Shown in pieces: positions 10,795 to 21,782 of a DNA stretch of 64,000 nt (positions are counted from its first letter, which is position 1; every line of letters begins with the position of its first letter). A program made the position numbers and the translations under genes. The notes under the pieces are model-generated. The model worked only from the letters and a program-made list of their open reading frames with translations. It had not been told where the DNA came from and made no database searches. Location of the stretch: NCBI GenBank assembly GCA_964036045.1, contig OZ038382.1, positions 76,855,918 to 76,919,917 on the forward strand, written 5' to 3'. The stretch comes from Eutreptiella sp. 'Long Island Sound 2002'. Taxonomy: Eukaryota > Euglenozoa > Euglenophyceae > Eutreptiales > Eutreptiaceae.

Positions 10795-12325
10795 GTGCTG
10801 TGGTGGCCACCACTGTCGCATTTTCAGGAGAAAGGGATTTTTTTTTCTTGGCCTTTCCTTGGTTTCCACATCTACTTTAAAATACTCATAGCTTCCCTAA
10901 CACTGGAAAAGAGCGCTTTACCATGGCCAGCGACTCTGCCTGCATTGTTGATGACAATCACCAACAGAAAGCTAAGCTCTCTTGGCGCTGCTGGGGTTCC
11001 AGTGGCTGGTGGGGTTAGAGTAGGGAATTCCCAAGACCATATGCATGTGCATCCCTCCCTCCAACCTGCAGCGTAACACAACCCAACGCCAGACTCTCAT
11101 AGGACGCTCGACCCAGGTCTCACGGAACCTGATGGAGACACCTGTCCTGGTACTGGGGCGAGGGTGCGCTGATTTAATTAGAATTGCCCCTTGGAGGGGT
11201 CTTGATTCTGGTTCAGTCTCCTGCTGCTGCTTTTCGGCCCGAACAGCGGCCTACTCAACGAGACTTTGCGAGGAGGTCTGTACAACAGAGGAATGGGAGG
11301 ATGAGAGACGAATCCACGCAAACGCGAAGCGACAACACCTAAATCCGTCCAATGACGGCCTAGAATTCTTCTGAAGGCACACACCTGGACAGAATCCAAT
11401 TGTGCATCCGATGCACATTTGTATAAAATTTGTAGTCATCTCTTGATTTTTTAAATCAAGAAATTCTTACGCAGAAAAAGGCGGCGCGCAGGAGCGGCTC
11501 CTAGCGAAGCGCCAGAAAATAGAGAATTAATAAGATTACGTTAGATATGTTACGCAGAATGACGAAAATGACGAAACAAACATAAATGGACTATCATAAA
11601 GACTCCACCCACGTTGGCAGAAAGAATTCAAGATTCAATATTTCTAAAATCAACAGAAGGACCTCCATGAATCAGCTATAAACCACAGGTGTGCTCGACT
11701 TGTATGCAGCATGCACATTGCTCGTCTTGTGTCTCCGTGAACACGCCTTGTAGCAGCGCTAACAAACGATAGAGGGATAGATTGGAAAGATTGCAGATGA
11801 TTAGAGGTATGTCCAGGGTGATTAGACATACACACATATGCATAGCGCCGTTTCTTGCTTGTGTCTCGTTTTCCCTTCACCTTGCTTCACTCTCCAGTGG
11901 TGAGTAAGGTAGGTAAGCCCAGGTGGGGCCACCCCCTGGTGGAGTTTGTGATTGTGGACAAGATTAGGAAGAAAAACAGAGGTTGACGGTAAACCCGTGC
12001 AAGCTCGTGCATTCACACACGCATTAAAGGGTAGGCCACGCAAAATGCGCACGGTAAACCTTGCTTAGGTTACCCAGGGGCTCCACCCTACATTCTATAA
12101 GAGAACGGGTGGAGTTCCTTAAGCTTGCTTGCTTGATAGGGGCGTTTGTGGACAGCGTATTACAGGGCCATCTGAGAAGCGTATAATACGTGGAGATGGT
12201 CTCCGTTCCTCCGCTGCAAACGCTCCTTCATCCGCCTTTGCTCTTCAGGTCGGAAAGTCAGGGTGAACTGGTGCAGTCCCTTGAGCCGTGCTAAAATACA
12301 CGGCGCTGATCACACAAACAACAAG
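10795..12325. other. gypsy 3' region, no gene recognised
   Basis: About 1.5 kb between the polypurine tract and the last possible ORF of the gypsy element. Only short open frames are present and none shows a domain. This may be a long 3' untranslated region, or may hold an older insertion that can no longer be delimited. Confidence 0.4.
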
Positions 12326-12820
12326 CTACGACTCAGCCGGGAGTGGCAAGCGTAGCCCGACATCTTTAACATTCACGCTGTGCAAGCAACAAGAGCACCC
12401 CTTCCCTCCAAGCCCTAGCAGGGAAACGCGTTGTGGCGTCCCTGTTAGGCCACAGAAGCTTAGTAGCTCTGTGTCCTCTTGCACCCACACAGGTGAGCCA
12501 CTAGGGCTCTTGTCTTCATCCTCAACGCCACCCAGTAGAGCGTGCGTGTAGGAGTGGTAGTCCTGAGTGGGGGCTTGAGCCAGTTGCAAAAGTGCTCGCC
12601 CACCAGGATGGTGCCACTGTAGGTAGGGTGTGTGGAGTAGTGGTGTCTCCTGTCCCGCGTGCCTTTCCACGTGGGCAGGGGAGTGCGTTAGCTTTTGGCA
12701 TTTAGCAAAAATGGGCGTTTTGTATGCCCTTAGCACACTTGGCCACCATTCCCCTCTAGTAGGTAGGGCTTTTGCCGTCCTCCCCCATGGACAGGCGCCA
12801 GAACAGAAATTGGACGCCAT
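12326..12820 (-). CDS. Uncharacterised 164-residue ORF downstream of gypsy pol
   Basis: A minus-strand ORF lies between the integrase/chromodomain stop (12947) and the 3' LTR, in the same direction as gag-pol. It has mixed composition with several Trp, Cys and His residues and no recognised domain. Some long chromoviruses carry an extra ORF in this position, so it could be accessory to the element. It could equally be a chance ORF, and there is no second copy in the window to test conservation. Confidence 0.25.
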   Translation of the reverse strand: MASNFCSGACPWGRTAKALPTRGEWWPSVLRAYKTPIFAKCQKLTHSPAHVERHAGQETPLLHTPYLQWHHPGGRALLQLAQAPTQDYHSYTHALLGGVEDEDKSPSGSPVWVQEDTELLSFCGLTGTPQRVSLLGLGGKGCSCCLHSVNVKDVGLRLPLPAES

Positions 12821-12946
12821 AGGAGTGGTACCAGTAATTGACTAGGACCTTTGGTCCGACATCAGCGAAGCCCGTTGATTCGGCAGCCACGCCCGGGAGA
12901 GAAGTGAGACACACACAGACATACGTAGCACACTTAGAGGTAAGGT

Positions 12947-14644
12947 TCAGTCCCTAGCTTTAGTCTTGGAGGCAAGCGTCTCAGCGAGCCTCAGCAACTC
13001 ACCAAGGTTGTTCTTTGACAAGTAGTCAACCAGAACTGAGTTTAGGCGTCCCTCCGGTAGAACAAACGCAGAGAAGGGCTCCCAGGTGGCCTCTTCGACT
13101 CTAAACCCCTCCCAGAGGGTGAGGAAGCGCCAACCCTGGCGATAGCGGTGGCGTAGGGCAGACTTCACCAGGTAGAGGACCTCCTTAGCCATCCCCTCGG
13201 CGTTCATGTCGGGGAGTTCCCCTTCAACTTCCATAGGGCTGGGTGCCCCTTGTAGGTCTAGGGCGGCGATTTCCTTGTCGTTCAGCTCCCACTCTTCCTC
13301 ACAGAGAACTTCAGGATCATAGTAGCGCTTCAAGTGTTGAGCAGCGCACACCAGGGTCCCCCCTAGACGGGGAGAACACCACAGGGTTATACGGTGTCCA
13401 TCCACAGATAGAATCTTGTAGGGCCTGAAGTAACGGTCATCGCTGGTACAGCGTGGCCAGGCGGGTAGTCGGCTGTGGTGCACCAGCATCCAGTCCCCCT
13501 CTCCGTAGGTGGCCGGTACTCGGTGCTTGTTCTTCTTGTTCCACTGACGCTCCCTCACTCTCTGGAGCATAGCCTTGTCCATGTCCACCTTTGCTTGTTG
13601 CTCTTAGACCCACTCACCAACGGAAGGATGGGTGTCTCCTGGATAGGGGGCATGTAGAAACCACGACGGGCGCCCTAGGAATAGCTCATGGGGCGAGTAG
13701 CCAGTAGCCAAACTCTCTTGGGAGTTCATCATCAAGGATATGACGGGGAGTAGTCTCACACAGTCTCTGGTGCGTTCAGTTTTGCACCATATCCTTACAT
13801 TCTCCTCGAGGACACGAATCTGTCGCTCAAATAGGGGGTTGCTCGTCTGAGAGTAGGGTATCCCCGTAGACACCTGGGCATTGAGGGATGTCAGGACCCT
13901 CTTGTACCAGCCGGTATCTGAGCGCACTCGTACATCCTTATCGGAGTTGATCTCCTTGGGCGCCCCATAGACACAAAACCACTCCTCCAGGAGTATCTTG
14001 ATAGTCTCCTCCCCGGTAATGTGCTTGGTACATGGGAACACCCTGGTAAACCTGGTCAACCAGCAGGTTGCCATGAGGGCGAAGTCATAGCCCCCGAACT
14101 TCGGTGTCTCCGTGTAGTCCACGTATAGAACACTGTTAGCACAGTGGGGGATGGGTAGGGTCAAGTAGAGACCCCTGTTCCTGATATCCCCTGGTTTGCA
14201 GGACCTACACGGGCACTTGTCCACGATAGGCTGGAGGGTTTTCGGCAGTTGGTCGTCAGTCCACGTAGTGTGGAACAACTGCTTGAATAGCCTCAGGGTA
14301 CGGTCAGCACCCACATGACCGCTGGACTCATGGGTCCACTTCAGCAGCGCTGGGACTCTGTCACTGGGTACCACGATGCGGTCCTCCTGCCAGACGTAGC
14401 TCTTGTCCCTCTTCCACTCATCTTGGTTGCCCAGGAGGGGTTCAAGGCGTTTCTCCAGGCGCTTGTAGATATCTCCAAACTCTTTCAGGTACTCCGATTG
14501 TTGGAGTCCATCCAGGGGGCGTATCATAGTCATGTTGAGGTCCACGTGGACGTCCATACGGCTGAACGCCTCCTTAGCCAGCGATTCAGACCGGGCACCA
14601 ATCAGGGCGTCGAAGTTGTTGGGGCTCATGTAGTCTGCACACTC
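12947..14644 (-). pseudogene. gypsy integrase and chromodomain-like tail
   Basis: This is the end of gypsy pol, in one frame interrupted by a single in-frame TAA between 13604 and 13588. Integrase signatures run in order. The zinc-binding module is HESSGH with a downstream CPCRSC. The catalytic core shows YVDYTE, then INSDKD, then an ERQIRVLEENV helix carrying the Glu. Trp-rich GEGDWMLVHH and RYFRPYKILSVDG belong to the GPF/Y-like module. The C-terminus holds RYRQGWRFLTLWEGF and ATWEPF, the core of a chromodomain, which targets chromatin in chromoviruses. The first residues (ECADYMSP) join in frame to the RNase H segment ending VHHIQGVKN at 21394 and beyond; the DIRS element was inserted exactly between them. 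Confidence 0.88.
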
Positions 14645-15058
14645 GGAGGCTCGGCTTCAGCACAGCACATTCCCCATACTGAGCACTACTCAAAACTACC
14701 GGTTTACTCCACAAGTGTACTCTACATTCCCCTTTTTTGGTACACTTGTCCCCTGATCTTGTTTTGCCTATAACTCTACACTGAGGCCCCGAACGGCAAA
14801 ACGGCCTTCACCAATGGATCTGGCATCCACAAATCAAGGGGGTATAGCCCCTTATAAAAATACTTGCAAATTCATCAATTTTGGGGTTTGAACCCAGGTC
14901 CCCCATTTGCAATGCCATGCCTCTAACCACTAAGGCAACTAGCCTGCCAGCTTGACTGCCTGTCATCAGTGTATATAAAAGCAAATCAAAATCAGTTCCC
15001 ACTGACTTACCCACCGCCAATAACTGTCTCCCTATGCTCAAAAAAACCGGTTTGCTTC
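14645..15058 (+). repeat. DIRS left inverted terminal repeat
   Basis: From CATACTGAGCACTACTC (about 14675) to CCCTATGCTCAAAAAAACCGG (about 15050), the sequence is the reverse complement of 20944-21333 with few mismatches. The first 30 bases (starting GGAGGCTCGGC) are unique to this end and recur, inverted, in the internal complementary region. Confidence 0.92.
14881..14949 (-). other. tRNA-like module in DIRS left repeat
   Basis: On the minus strand the repeat reads TAGTTGCCTTAGTGGTTAGAGGC (A-box-like) and, about 30 bases on, GGGTTCAAACC (B-box-like). The spacing matches internal RNA polymerase III promoter boxes of a tRNA gene. The mirrored copy lies at 21053-21120. No full cloverleaf can be drawn, so this is a tRNA-derived or tRNA-like module and not a working tRNA. 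Confidence 0.5.
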
Positions 15059-15138
15059 ATGAATTGATATAATTCTAAGCTACTTGTTTTTTGAGTTTCT
15101 GTTTAAAATGCAAAATCACAGAAAACAATTGGGTCAAA

Positions 15139-16074
15139 ATGGATGTACACAACATTGTGGATTTTATCACGAAATTGCCAGACGCGATGCAGCAAGTTCC
15201 AGATTTGCAGACCTTATTGGATGCAATGGAGGACATGGATGCCAATGCACTGACAGAGTGGCAAGCGACCAAGGCGTATTCCAAATTGACAGGACATAAG
15301 ACAGTCTGTGTCGCGAAAGATTTCTTGCCTTTATTGCTCAACGCCTTACATATGGTGCACACTGGGAAACCCAAAAAGACGATGTCCACGGCAATTAAAG
15401 AAGACGTCTTCTTGATGTCGTCGGCGCTGGAGGACGCGCTGAAGCGCCCCGGGTCTTCTGATCAGACCTTTGTGTGGCAGGACAAGACGCACTCGACTCC
15501 GTCGATCGTCAAGCGATTGCTCGCAGAGGCGCCCGCGTTGGTGGAACCTGCGAAAAGACGCAAGTTCATGCACGAGGTACCGCACTATGAGGAAATAGGG
15601 CGAACCCCAGTGTATAACGCGCCAGTGCGTAGAGACTACGATGCGGAGAAAGTGCGCTGGGACACACACGTGCGCGAATGTTTGCGTATGCTCACCACGT
15701 TGCAACTCGTGTCAGAAGAACCAGAGTCGATGCCAGACATTGATCCAGTGAATATGTTGCATCACACAATTGCGTCGTTAGGGGCACTGTCTCTTTCCAT
15801 CACACAGTCGCAACGAGTGGCGGTGGATAAACGACTCGAGGTGGAGAAACCAGGTTCCACACCACTATTTGCTGAAGCGGAACTAAAGCTATTGAAACAC
15901 AAGGATACCTTGAATCATAAACTGCGTGGCAGGTCAACGTATCCGGGCTTCCAACATTCCAGCTTCCAACATTCACGTGGTCGTTATGGCAAGGGATACT
16001 CGTTTCGTTCTGAGAAAGGAAAAGGCAAAGGTAAAGGGAAGGGCAAAGGCTACGATAAACCCTTCCACACATAG
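15139..16074 (+). CDS. DIRS gag-like protein
   Basis: This intact ORF of 311 residues is the first of the DIRS element. The ATG at 15139 (context AAAATGG) is preferred over one at 15091, which lies near the inner end of the terminal repeat. The N-terminal half is acidic and probably helical (DALEDMDANALTEW-like). The C-terminus turns basic and ends in a Lys-Gly repeat (KGKGKGKGKGKG), a likely nucleic-acid-binding tail in place of a zinc knuckle. DIRS elements carry a poorly conserved ORF1 here, thought to act like Gag. It is 15 bp from the RT ORF. This is the only ORF of the element without an internal stop. Confidence 0.7.
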   Translation: MDVHNIVDFITKLPDAMQQVPDLQTLLDAMEDMDANALTEWQATKAYSKLTGHKTVCVAKDFLPLLLNALHMVHTGKPKKTMSTAIKEDVFLMSSALEDALKRPGSSDQTFVWQDKTHSTPSIVKRLLAEAPALVEPAKRRKFMHEVPHYEEIGRTPVYNAPVRRDYDAEKVRWDTHVRECLRMLTTLQLVSEEPESMPDIDPVNMLHHTIASLGALSLSITQSQRVAVDKRLEVEKPGSTPLFAEAELKLLKHKDTLNHKLRGRSTYPGFQHSSFQHSRGRYGKGYSFRSEKGKGKGKGKGKGYDKPFHT

Positions 16075-16088
16075 CGTGTTGCAGAGAA

Positions 16089-18083
16089 ATGACGTCCGTC
16101 AATGATCTTCTGATGTCTGAAGTCATCGTGCGGGGAGTGGACACTTCCATTCCTCCTTACAAGCGGCTACAGGCCGCTTGGCGCGAATGGGATGCACTTG
16201 GAGATGCGTATGTTTCTCGCGTAGTGCAGAACGGACTATTATTTGATTGGGTCCCTCGTTTCGATCCGTTACACCCTGAAGACAATTACAGACCTTTTTC
16301 TCTGGCTCCACACGCTCGAGACATTTCGGACGAAGACGTCGTCTTGCGGCGAGAGGTAGACAAGTTGGTTCTTGCAGGTCATGTCAGCGAAATTGAACCT
16401 GGAGAGGGGAAATGTGTTACTTCCATATTCTCAGTCGACAAAAAACCTGACCCAGAGAACCCAGAAGGATCATCCAGGCCGTGCACAAATTTGAAGCCGG
16501 TGAATCGTTTCATACACGTGAGCTGCTTTACGTTACCGTCGCTACGGAAAATTTTGCCGTACCTGAAGAGGGGATACTACGCATGCAAACTGGATTTGAA
16601 ATCAGCTTATTTTCACATGCCGATTGCGAAGAGAGATGCATCATGGTTGTGTTTCCGACACAGAGGACGCGTGTTTCGTTGGAATTGTTTGCCTTTTGGA
16701 CTTAATATCGCCCCCAGGGAATGGCAGCGGTTGATGCTACCAGTGGTGAATCACTTACGAAAAAATGTGGTTTTACTTTCGGTCTACTTAGACGATTTCC
16801 TGATTATTGCACCGACAAGGGAGCTCACAGCAAAGCATACCCAATGACTGGCCGATCTTCTGTGTAGGCTCGGGATACAGATCCACGTCGCAAAGTCCGT
16901 ACTGAACCCAACTCACGCGCTGGTCTTTCTGGGCTTCTTGCTGGATCTACGCGAGGCAACGGTTTGCATACCACCACAAAAGCTCAAGTCACTTCTTCAC
17001 GACATGAGACGGTTACTGGAAGCGGACACACCAACTTGCAGACGTTGCTCGTCAGTTCTGGGTCGCCTTCGGGCACTTCTCTTCGCGGCTCCACACATGC
17101 GGTTGTTCACAGATGCTCTAGCGCAACACGTGGCAGTACTGAGCAGGCGCGGATGGGAGACACGAGCAGACCTGCCGGACCAAGTAACTATTCAGTTGGA
17201 ACTGGTTTTGGCGGAGCTACTTCAGTGGAAAGGGCGTCCATTCACGGTCGAACTCGAGAAGACACACATGTGGACGGATGCATCCGATCACGGTTGGGGA
17301 GCAACCATGCACAATCACGTGGCAACTTACGGTCAGTTCAGCACATCAGAGGGTCACATAGACCTGAAGGAATTCAGAACAGGGCTCAATGCCAACAAAG
17401 CGTACCTACTGCGGGACACAGAGCTTCATCTCCACATGGAGAACATGGTGTTCTTCTACTACCTGAAGAAATGGGGAGGTCGCATCCGCAGGTTAAACAG
17501 TCTCATGCAAGAATTATGGGATTACTGCCGTCAGATGAACGTGTTCATCGTGCCACATTATGTGCCCAGTGCGCTCAACCCAGCAGACGTGTGGAGCCGT
17601 CAACAGGTAACATTGACGGAAGCATCACTTGATCCGAGCAGCATGGCAACGATTTGGAAGACATTTTCGTGGATAGATACAGCAACCGATTGGATGGCGA
17701 GTGCGGTGAACAAGCAATGTCAAAAGTTTATTTCAGAGTACCCTCAACCGGGGGCGTCAGGGGTGGACATTTTTGTTCAACGAGCGCACAGGATTTCACC
17801 AGGTTTTTGCAATCCTCCGTGGCATATGATCCCCAAAGTTCTAGCTTATCTGGAGGAGGCGACGAAATACGAGGTTCTTCTTGTGGTTCCATACCACCCG
17901 CTGAAACCATGGTGGCACAAGTTCCAGTCTTTGGCGCAACGCACGATCACAATCTATCGAGCAACCTACCATCTTTCAGCCGGGGTAACGGTCAGGGCAC
18001 GTCAACCTATGATCTGCGGGTGGCTCTTCAAGACTATCTCAGACTCGGAGGAACATCCGCAGAAGAAATCAAAAGACACATGA
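16089..18083 (+). pseudogene. DIRS reverse transcriptase-RNase H
   Basis: The RT fingers and palm run through SSRPCTNLKPVN, CKLDLKSAYFHMPI (first catalytic Asp), LPFGLNIAPREWQRL and VYLDDFLII (catalytic Asp pair at about 16785). A TGA at 16845-16847 interrupts the ORF; the same frame continues through VFLGFLLD into an RNase H domain with MWTDASDHGWGA, the Glu of DLKEF and a helical segment, ending near HYVPSALNPADVWSR. A C-terminal extension (PPWHMIPKVLAYLEEA, then VVPYHPLKPWW) is typical of DIRS/Ngaro proteins. Its last 430 bases overlap the recombinase ORF in another frame. Replacing the TGA by a sense codon would leave one protein of about 664 residues. Confidence 0.92.
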
Positions 18084-18930
18084 AGGCGCTGGGAGAACAA
18101 ACCTTCAAAAGATACAACCGGGCGTGGCTCAAGTTTCAGGCGTTGGCGAGTTCCAAACGATCTTTTGCCTCCATATAAGATCTGGACACCATTCCAATTC
18201 CTTCGTTGGCGTATTGGCTGATCCAATTTTCTGAGAAGGAGTCGTTAGCGGAGGCGCGTTGCGCGTACGCTGCTTTGCTCCTATTCCCTGGGGCGCAAGG
18301 TTTACGATATGAGCCTATTTTGAAAAGTATCAAGAAAGGATGGAACTATTCCGTGCCGCGTTATGTGGTGTATTACGACGTTCCCAAGCTTTTGCAACAG
18401 TTACCATACTTGGAGGCAAGGACGGAATCTCAAGTCCGGTTGCGTCCTATTCTGGTATTGCGCTTTTTCGCGCTTTTTTGTGGCATCGATCTGGAACGTA
18501 CGAAACAGACAGGCATCATTAAGCAGGGCAAAGATTGGTTTGTCCAGACCAGGCGTAAAGAACGCCCTATTTACGAATCAAGTCCAATCCACGAAATGTC
18601 GAACAAAGCATACTGTCCTCTCTATTGGTTGGGGGTATACCTGGAGATGACCAGATCTTACGAAGGGAACGAACTCTTCGTGTCGCTCAAGGCTCCCAGG
18701 AAGCCCATTGTGGCGGGAACGATCAATTCGTTGACTACGACATTTCTGCGAAGCGTGGGACTGCATGAATTTACTGCGCACAGTACGAGGGGTTCTGCGG
18801 CAACTGCCCTGATTCTGTTGGGGGTTGATCCTCATATCGTTTGCGAACGGGGTGATTGAAGAAATTACGACACGTTCAGGCGCTTTTATAACATAGTGCG
18901 GGCGATGACTAATATCGCGCAGTCGCTGGT

Positions 18931-20638
18931 CTTAGGCGGCTCAAGTTGCATGCTATGAAACGACAGAAAGTGCCCGAAATACAGGGCCTCAAAAAACATA
19001 AAAGAACCATTCTTTGGCTTGCAAAAAAACAAGCCGTTTTTGAAGCACCAAAAGAACTCTTATGTAAGGAATTTTGGCCTTTTCTTGGTCCTTGTGGGTC
19101 CAAAAAATGCTTTCTTTGAGGCAATGGAGTGTTTCTTGCGCGAGGCCTCGCGCAAAGAGCAGTCCATTGCCCCTCCAAAGTCAGGTAATGATGGTAGAGT
19201 TGAGGAATCAAGCAGGCGCCTACACTGGAGTGACATTACAGGCACCCTTGACTTGATCACATTGTACAATATGTTTACGCGGGCGGACATTTAGCACTCT
19301 AAACAAGCCTTGCAAATCTAATTGATGACTCAAGAAATCATTTCTAATGTTGTTGCATTTCTAACAAAAGGAGCACATACGTTGGAGGTGTTGCACAGGG
19401 TGCATCCCTCTGCATTGCTCATGATGCGCACCTGCCACAACTTATGGGGAGTGTCAAGCAAAAAAAAGAGTATCACTGGTAACACATGAAGCATGTCCAC
19501 TCAACGGATGACGCTGAGCTGGACAGGGACCCCCCTTGTAGCTTTGGCTGAAGAAAAATTGATCCTTCCGTTGTTGACTATGGATCAAAGTAAAATGTGC
19601 AAAGAAAATATGAATTTGCCATGCGTGGCACACTTTTGTGCGTTTGTTTGGGCCAAAAAAACTGATTCTTTGGAGAGCAAAATGCAATGTAGTGCAAACG
19701 ACACCAATTATCAAGATGATGTTCGATACCTGGAGAAAGGTGGTGCCCTGGGGGAAGCAGTCTGCCAAGCGCAGGGGCTGACCAAGCCGAAAAAGAGTTT
19801 TTCTGCCTCCGGGGGGGGGCAAGCTTCTGGTAAATTTCAATGACTCAACGACAATTTAGGTACTCGTTGCTGGAGTGAAGGGTGTGCACAAGCACTATCA
19901 GATGAGAACCCATCACAATGGTACAAAAAATATATTTACTGGGCCTTTTTTTGCGCGAGGCCTCGCGCAATGAGGACTGCAATGCAGTCCCAGAACTTGA
20001 AAGTCACAACCTATACCTCTTTTTTCAGGCAGTGCAAATCAAAAATCAAACCGTGGGGTGGGTAGTAAGACCACTCGACCCTGAAGCGGTCTTTCCAAAG
20101 GAAAATGAATTGGGTGAGCTTTTTGGTCTAGTAAGGTATGCGCAAGGCCTCGCGCATGGGGCAGCCCTTGAACCACATGTTGCATATGCTTTGCATTGAT
20201 ATTGAATCCGCCATGCTTATGTTCCAATGATCCTTGGTCTTGATTGCGCGAGGCCTCGCGCATAGAATTCGATCAACAAATCATTTTTCCAGGAATGCAA
20301 TGAACATGCAGCACAGAAAATGATGTTGCAATCATTTTTTCTGCAGACCATGTTCATCCAAAAAGAAGGGGAAACGCAAAATGTATTTATTGGCCAGCTT
20401 CCGCTAAAAGCACATCATTCTCCACTGAAATCATAAGATTTATTTATTTTTTTATAGTTTTTTTTTGTTTTCGGCTGTCCGAAAAAAGGCACAAAATGGC
20501 ACAAATGGTAAGAAAGATACTTTCTTTGGACTAATATTCTGTTTTCAAAAAACAGAGCCTGTGAAAAACTATTTTTTTGCATGGTCCAAATTGGGTGCAT
20601 TTGGTGTGATTTTGACCATGCAACTTGAGCCAACTAAG
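18931..20638. mobile_element. Non-autonomous TIR element A (5-bp TSD)
   Basis: This 1,708-bp insert starts CTTAGGCGGCTCAAGTTGC and ends with its inverted counterpart (two mismatches within the last 12 bases). It is flanked by the direct repeat CTGGT (18926-18930 and 20639-20643). Removing the insert and one CTGGT restores the DIRS recombinase reading frame. It has no long ORF with a domain. It carries four copies of a palindrome with core GCGCGAGGCCTCGCGC. TIRs and palindromes match element B (23294-27845), so it looks like a non-autonomous relative. A 5-bp duplication with this TIR does not match a superfamily I recognise. Confidence 0.9.
19136..20263. repeat. Palindromic repeats in element A (four copies)
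   Basis: Copies lie at 19136-19155 and 19951-19970 (both the perfect 20-bp palindrome TTGCGCGAGGCCTCGCGCAA), 20138-20157 (one mismatch in the core) and 20246-20261 (perfect 16-bp core). Spaced, near-identical sites inside a TIR element recall subterminal transposase-binding repeats of CACTA or hAT elements. Confidence 0.85.
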
Positions 20639-20751
20639 CTGGTGCCTAAGGACTCTGACGATTCGGAGCTTCTGTTGATGGAATAACGGGAAGTTTTATT
20701 AAATCTGATAATTTTATTTATTGCATTCTTTTACGGCTTCTGCTATCTGGG

Positions 20752-20866
20752 CTCAGTATGGGGATTGTGCTGTGCTGTAGCCGAGCCTCCTCGAACTTCC
20801 CAAAATGTAATGCAGAGGAAGGGAGAGGGGGCGAGGCGAAAGCACAGCACAAGACACATACTGCCC
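20752..20866. repeat. DIRS internal complementary region
   Basis: The first half (CTCAGTATGGGGATTGTGC to GAGCCTCC, ending 20790) is the reverse complement of the left outer extension. The second half (from TCGAACTTCCC at 20791) is the reverse complement of the right extension. In DIRS-1 this region templates the joining of ends when the circle is made. A few mismatches have accumulated. Confidence 0.92.
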
Positions 20867-20943
20867 GCCCTCCACGCCCTATGAATGGGGTAAAAGAATG
20901 AGGGATATAGGGTGATATTGGTTTGAAAACATATGTACTACTT

Positions 20944-21393
20944 GAAGCCAACCGTTTATTTTGAGCATAGGGAGACAGTTATTGGCGGTTGGTAAGTGAG
21001 TGAGAACTGATTTTGATTTGTTTTTATATACACTGATGACAGGCAGTTAAGCTGGCAGGCTAGTTGCCTTAGTGGTTAAAGGCATGGCATTGCAAATGGG
21101 GGACCTGGGTTCAAACCTCAAAATTGATGAATTTGCAAGTATTTTTATAAGGGGCTATACCCCCATAATTTGTGGATGCCGGATCCATTGGTGAAGGCCG
21201 TTCTCCCGTTTGCGGCCTCAGTGTAGAGTTATAGGCAAAACAAAATCAGGGGACACGTGTACCAAGAAAGGGGAATGTAGAGTACACTTGTGGAGTAAAC
21301 CGGTAGTTTTGAGTAGTGCTCAGTATGTGTCTTGTGCTGTGCTTTCGCCTCGCCCCCTCTTCCGTCCTCTGCATTACATTTTGGTAAGTTCGA
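20944..21393 (+). repeat. DIRS right inverted terminal repeat and extension
   Basis: This is the inverted counterpart of the left repeat, followed by a right-specific extension (about 21334-21393) that ends TTCGA at the gypsy junction. It also contains the tRNA-like module at 21053-21120. Confidence 0.92.
21053..21120 (+). other. tRNA-like module in DIRS right repeat
   Basis: Mirror copy of 14881-14949. It has an A-box-like TAGTTGCCTTAGTGGTTA at 21061-21078 and a B-box-like GGGTTCAAACC at 21108-21118, with tRNA-like spacing. Both copies keep the boxes although the rest of the repeat has diverged slightly. Confidence 0.5.
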
Positions 21394-21423
21394 GTTCTTC
21401 ACTCCCTGGATATGGTGTACCGT

Positions 21424-21782
21424 TAGGGCTTGGAACCGGTTTTTCAGGTATTGCCAATAACCAGTACCTGTTTAGCATCGTTGATTGAAACCCATAACCG
21501 GTTTCATTTTCTGCACACACGCCAATAACCGGTTTCGTTTTTTTGCTAAACATCCGGTATTGGCAATTAAATCATAAATAGTTACGTGGTTCTGTATTGT
21601 CCAAACCACTTGTACAACTGACAATTGGACACCCAAATTATCAATAACCGGTACCTGTTTAGATACATAAGGCAAAACCAATAACCGGTTTTTAATATGA
21701 TGAAAAAACCAATAACGGGTTTGGATTTTTGAAGTGAGCAACAATAACCGGTTTTGGATGTCAAAAAAGGTTCCAAGCCTTA
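21424..21782. mobile_element. hAT-like MITE (8-bp TSD)
   Basis: A 359-bp insert has 14-bp TIRs (TAGGGCTTGGAACC at the left; the right end reads TAAGGCTTGGAACC inverted) and is flanked by the 8-bp direct repeat TGTACCGT (21416-21423, 21783-21790). TIRs beginning TA-purine-GG and 8-bp duplications define hAT elements. Removing it joins gypsy codons for LTV and HHIQG in frame. It has no coding capacity. Inside are about seven copies of CAATAACCGG-type motifs, mostly in one orientation, which may be subterminal transposase-binding sites. Confidence 0.9.

Larger units (their letters stand above)
17654..20686 (+). pseudogene. DIRS tyrosine recombinase, split by a TIR element
   Basis: The recombinase integrates the circular cDNA of DIRS elements. 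The ORF overlaps the end of RT-RNase H. A TAA at 18176-18178 and a TGA at 18857-18859 break it. Between them lies the catalytic part: the HxxR box (TAHSTRGSAATAL) at about 18774, then GVDPHIV and a GD before the TGA. Beyond that stop the frame continues with a Tyr-containing FRRFYNIV, which fits the nucleophile region, up to IAQSL at 18930. There the 1,708-bp element (18931-20638) interrupts it, and the tail VPKDSDDSELLLME follows at 20644-20686. The proposed arginine of the first catalytic box is less certain. The gene is dead from two stops and the insertion. Confidence 0.88.
14645..21393 (+). mobile_element. DIRS-type YR retrotransposon, structurally complete
   Basis: A 6.75-kb element (including a 1.7-kb insert) has all DIRS-1 hallmarks: inverted terminal repeats (about 14675-15058 and 20944-21333), non-identical outer extensions (14645-14674 and 21334-21393), and an internal complementary region (20752-20866) matching both extensions back to back. 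Its order is gag-like, RT-RNase H, then an overlapping tyrosine recombinase. It lies in gypsy pol between codons for VKN and ECADY with no target-site duplication, which fits integration of a circle by a tyrosine recombinase. Both boundaries are set by gypsy codon continuity. Coding capacity is now broken. Confidence 0.95.

Noticed and set aside
12326-12551. Plus-strand ORF at 12288-12551 as a gene
   Set aside because: Short, Ser/Thr-rich, antisense to a longer minus-strand frame, and without domain or context.
16845-18859. Reassignment of TGA to Trp suggested by TGA stops in the DIRS ORFs
   Set aside because: The same genes also carry TAA and frameshifts, and other elements here use TGA, TAA and TAG as breaks. 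Simple decay explains it.
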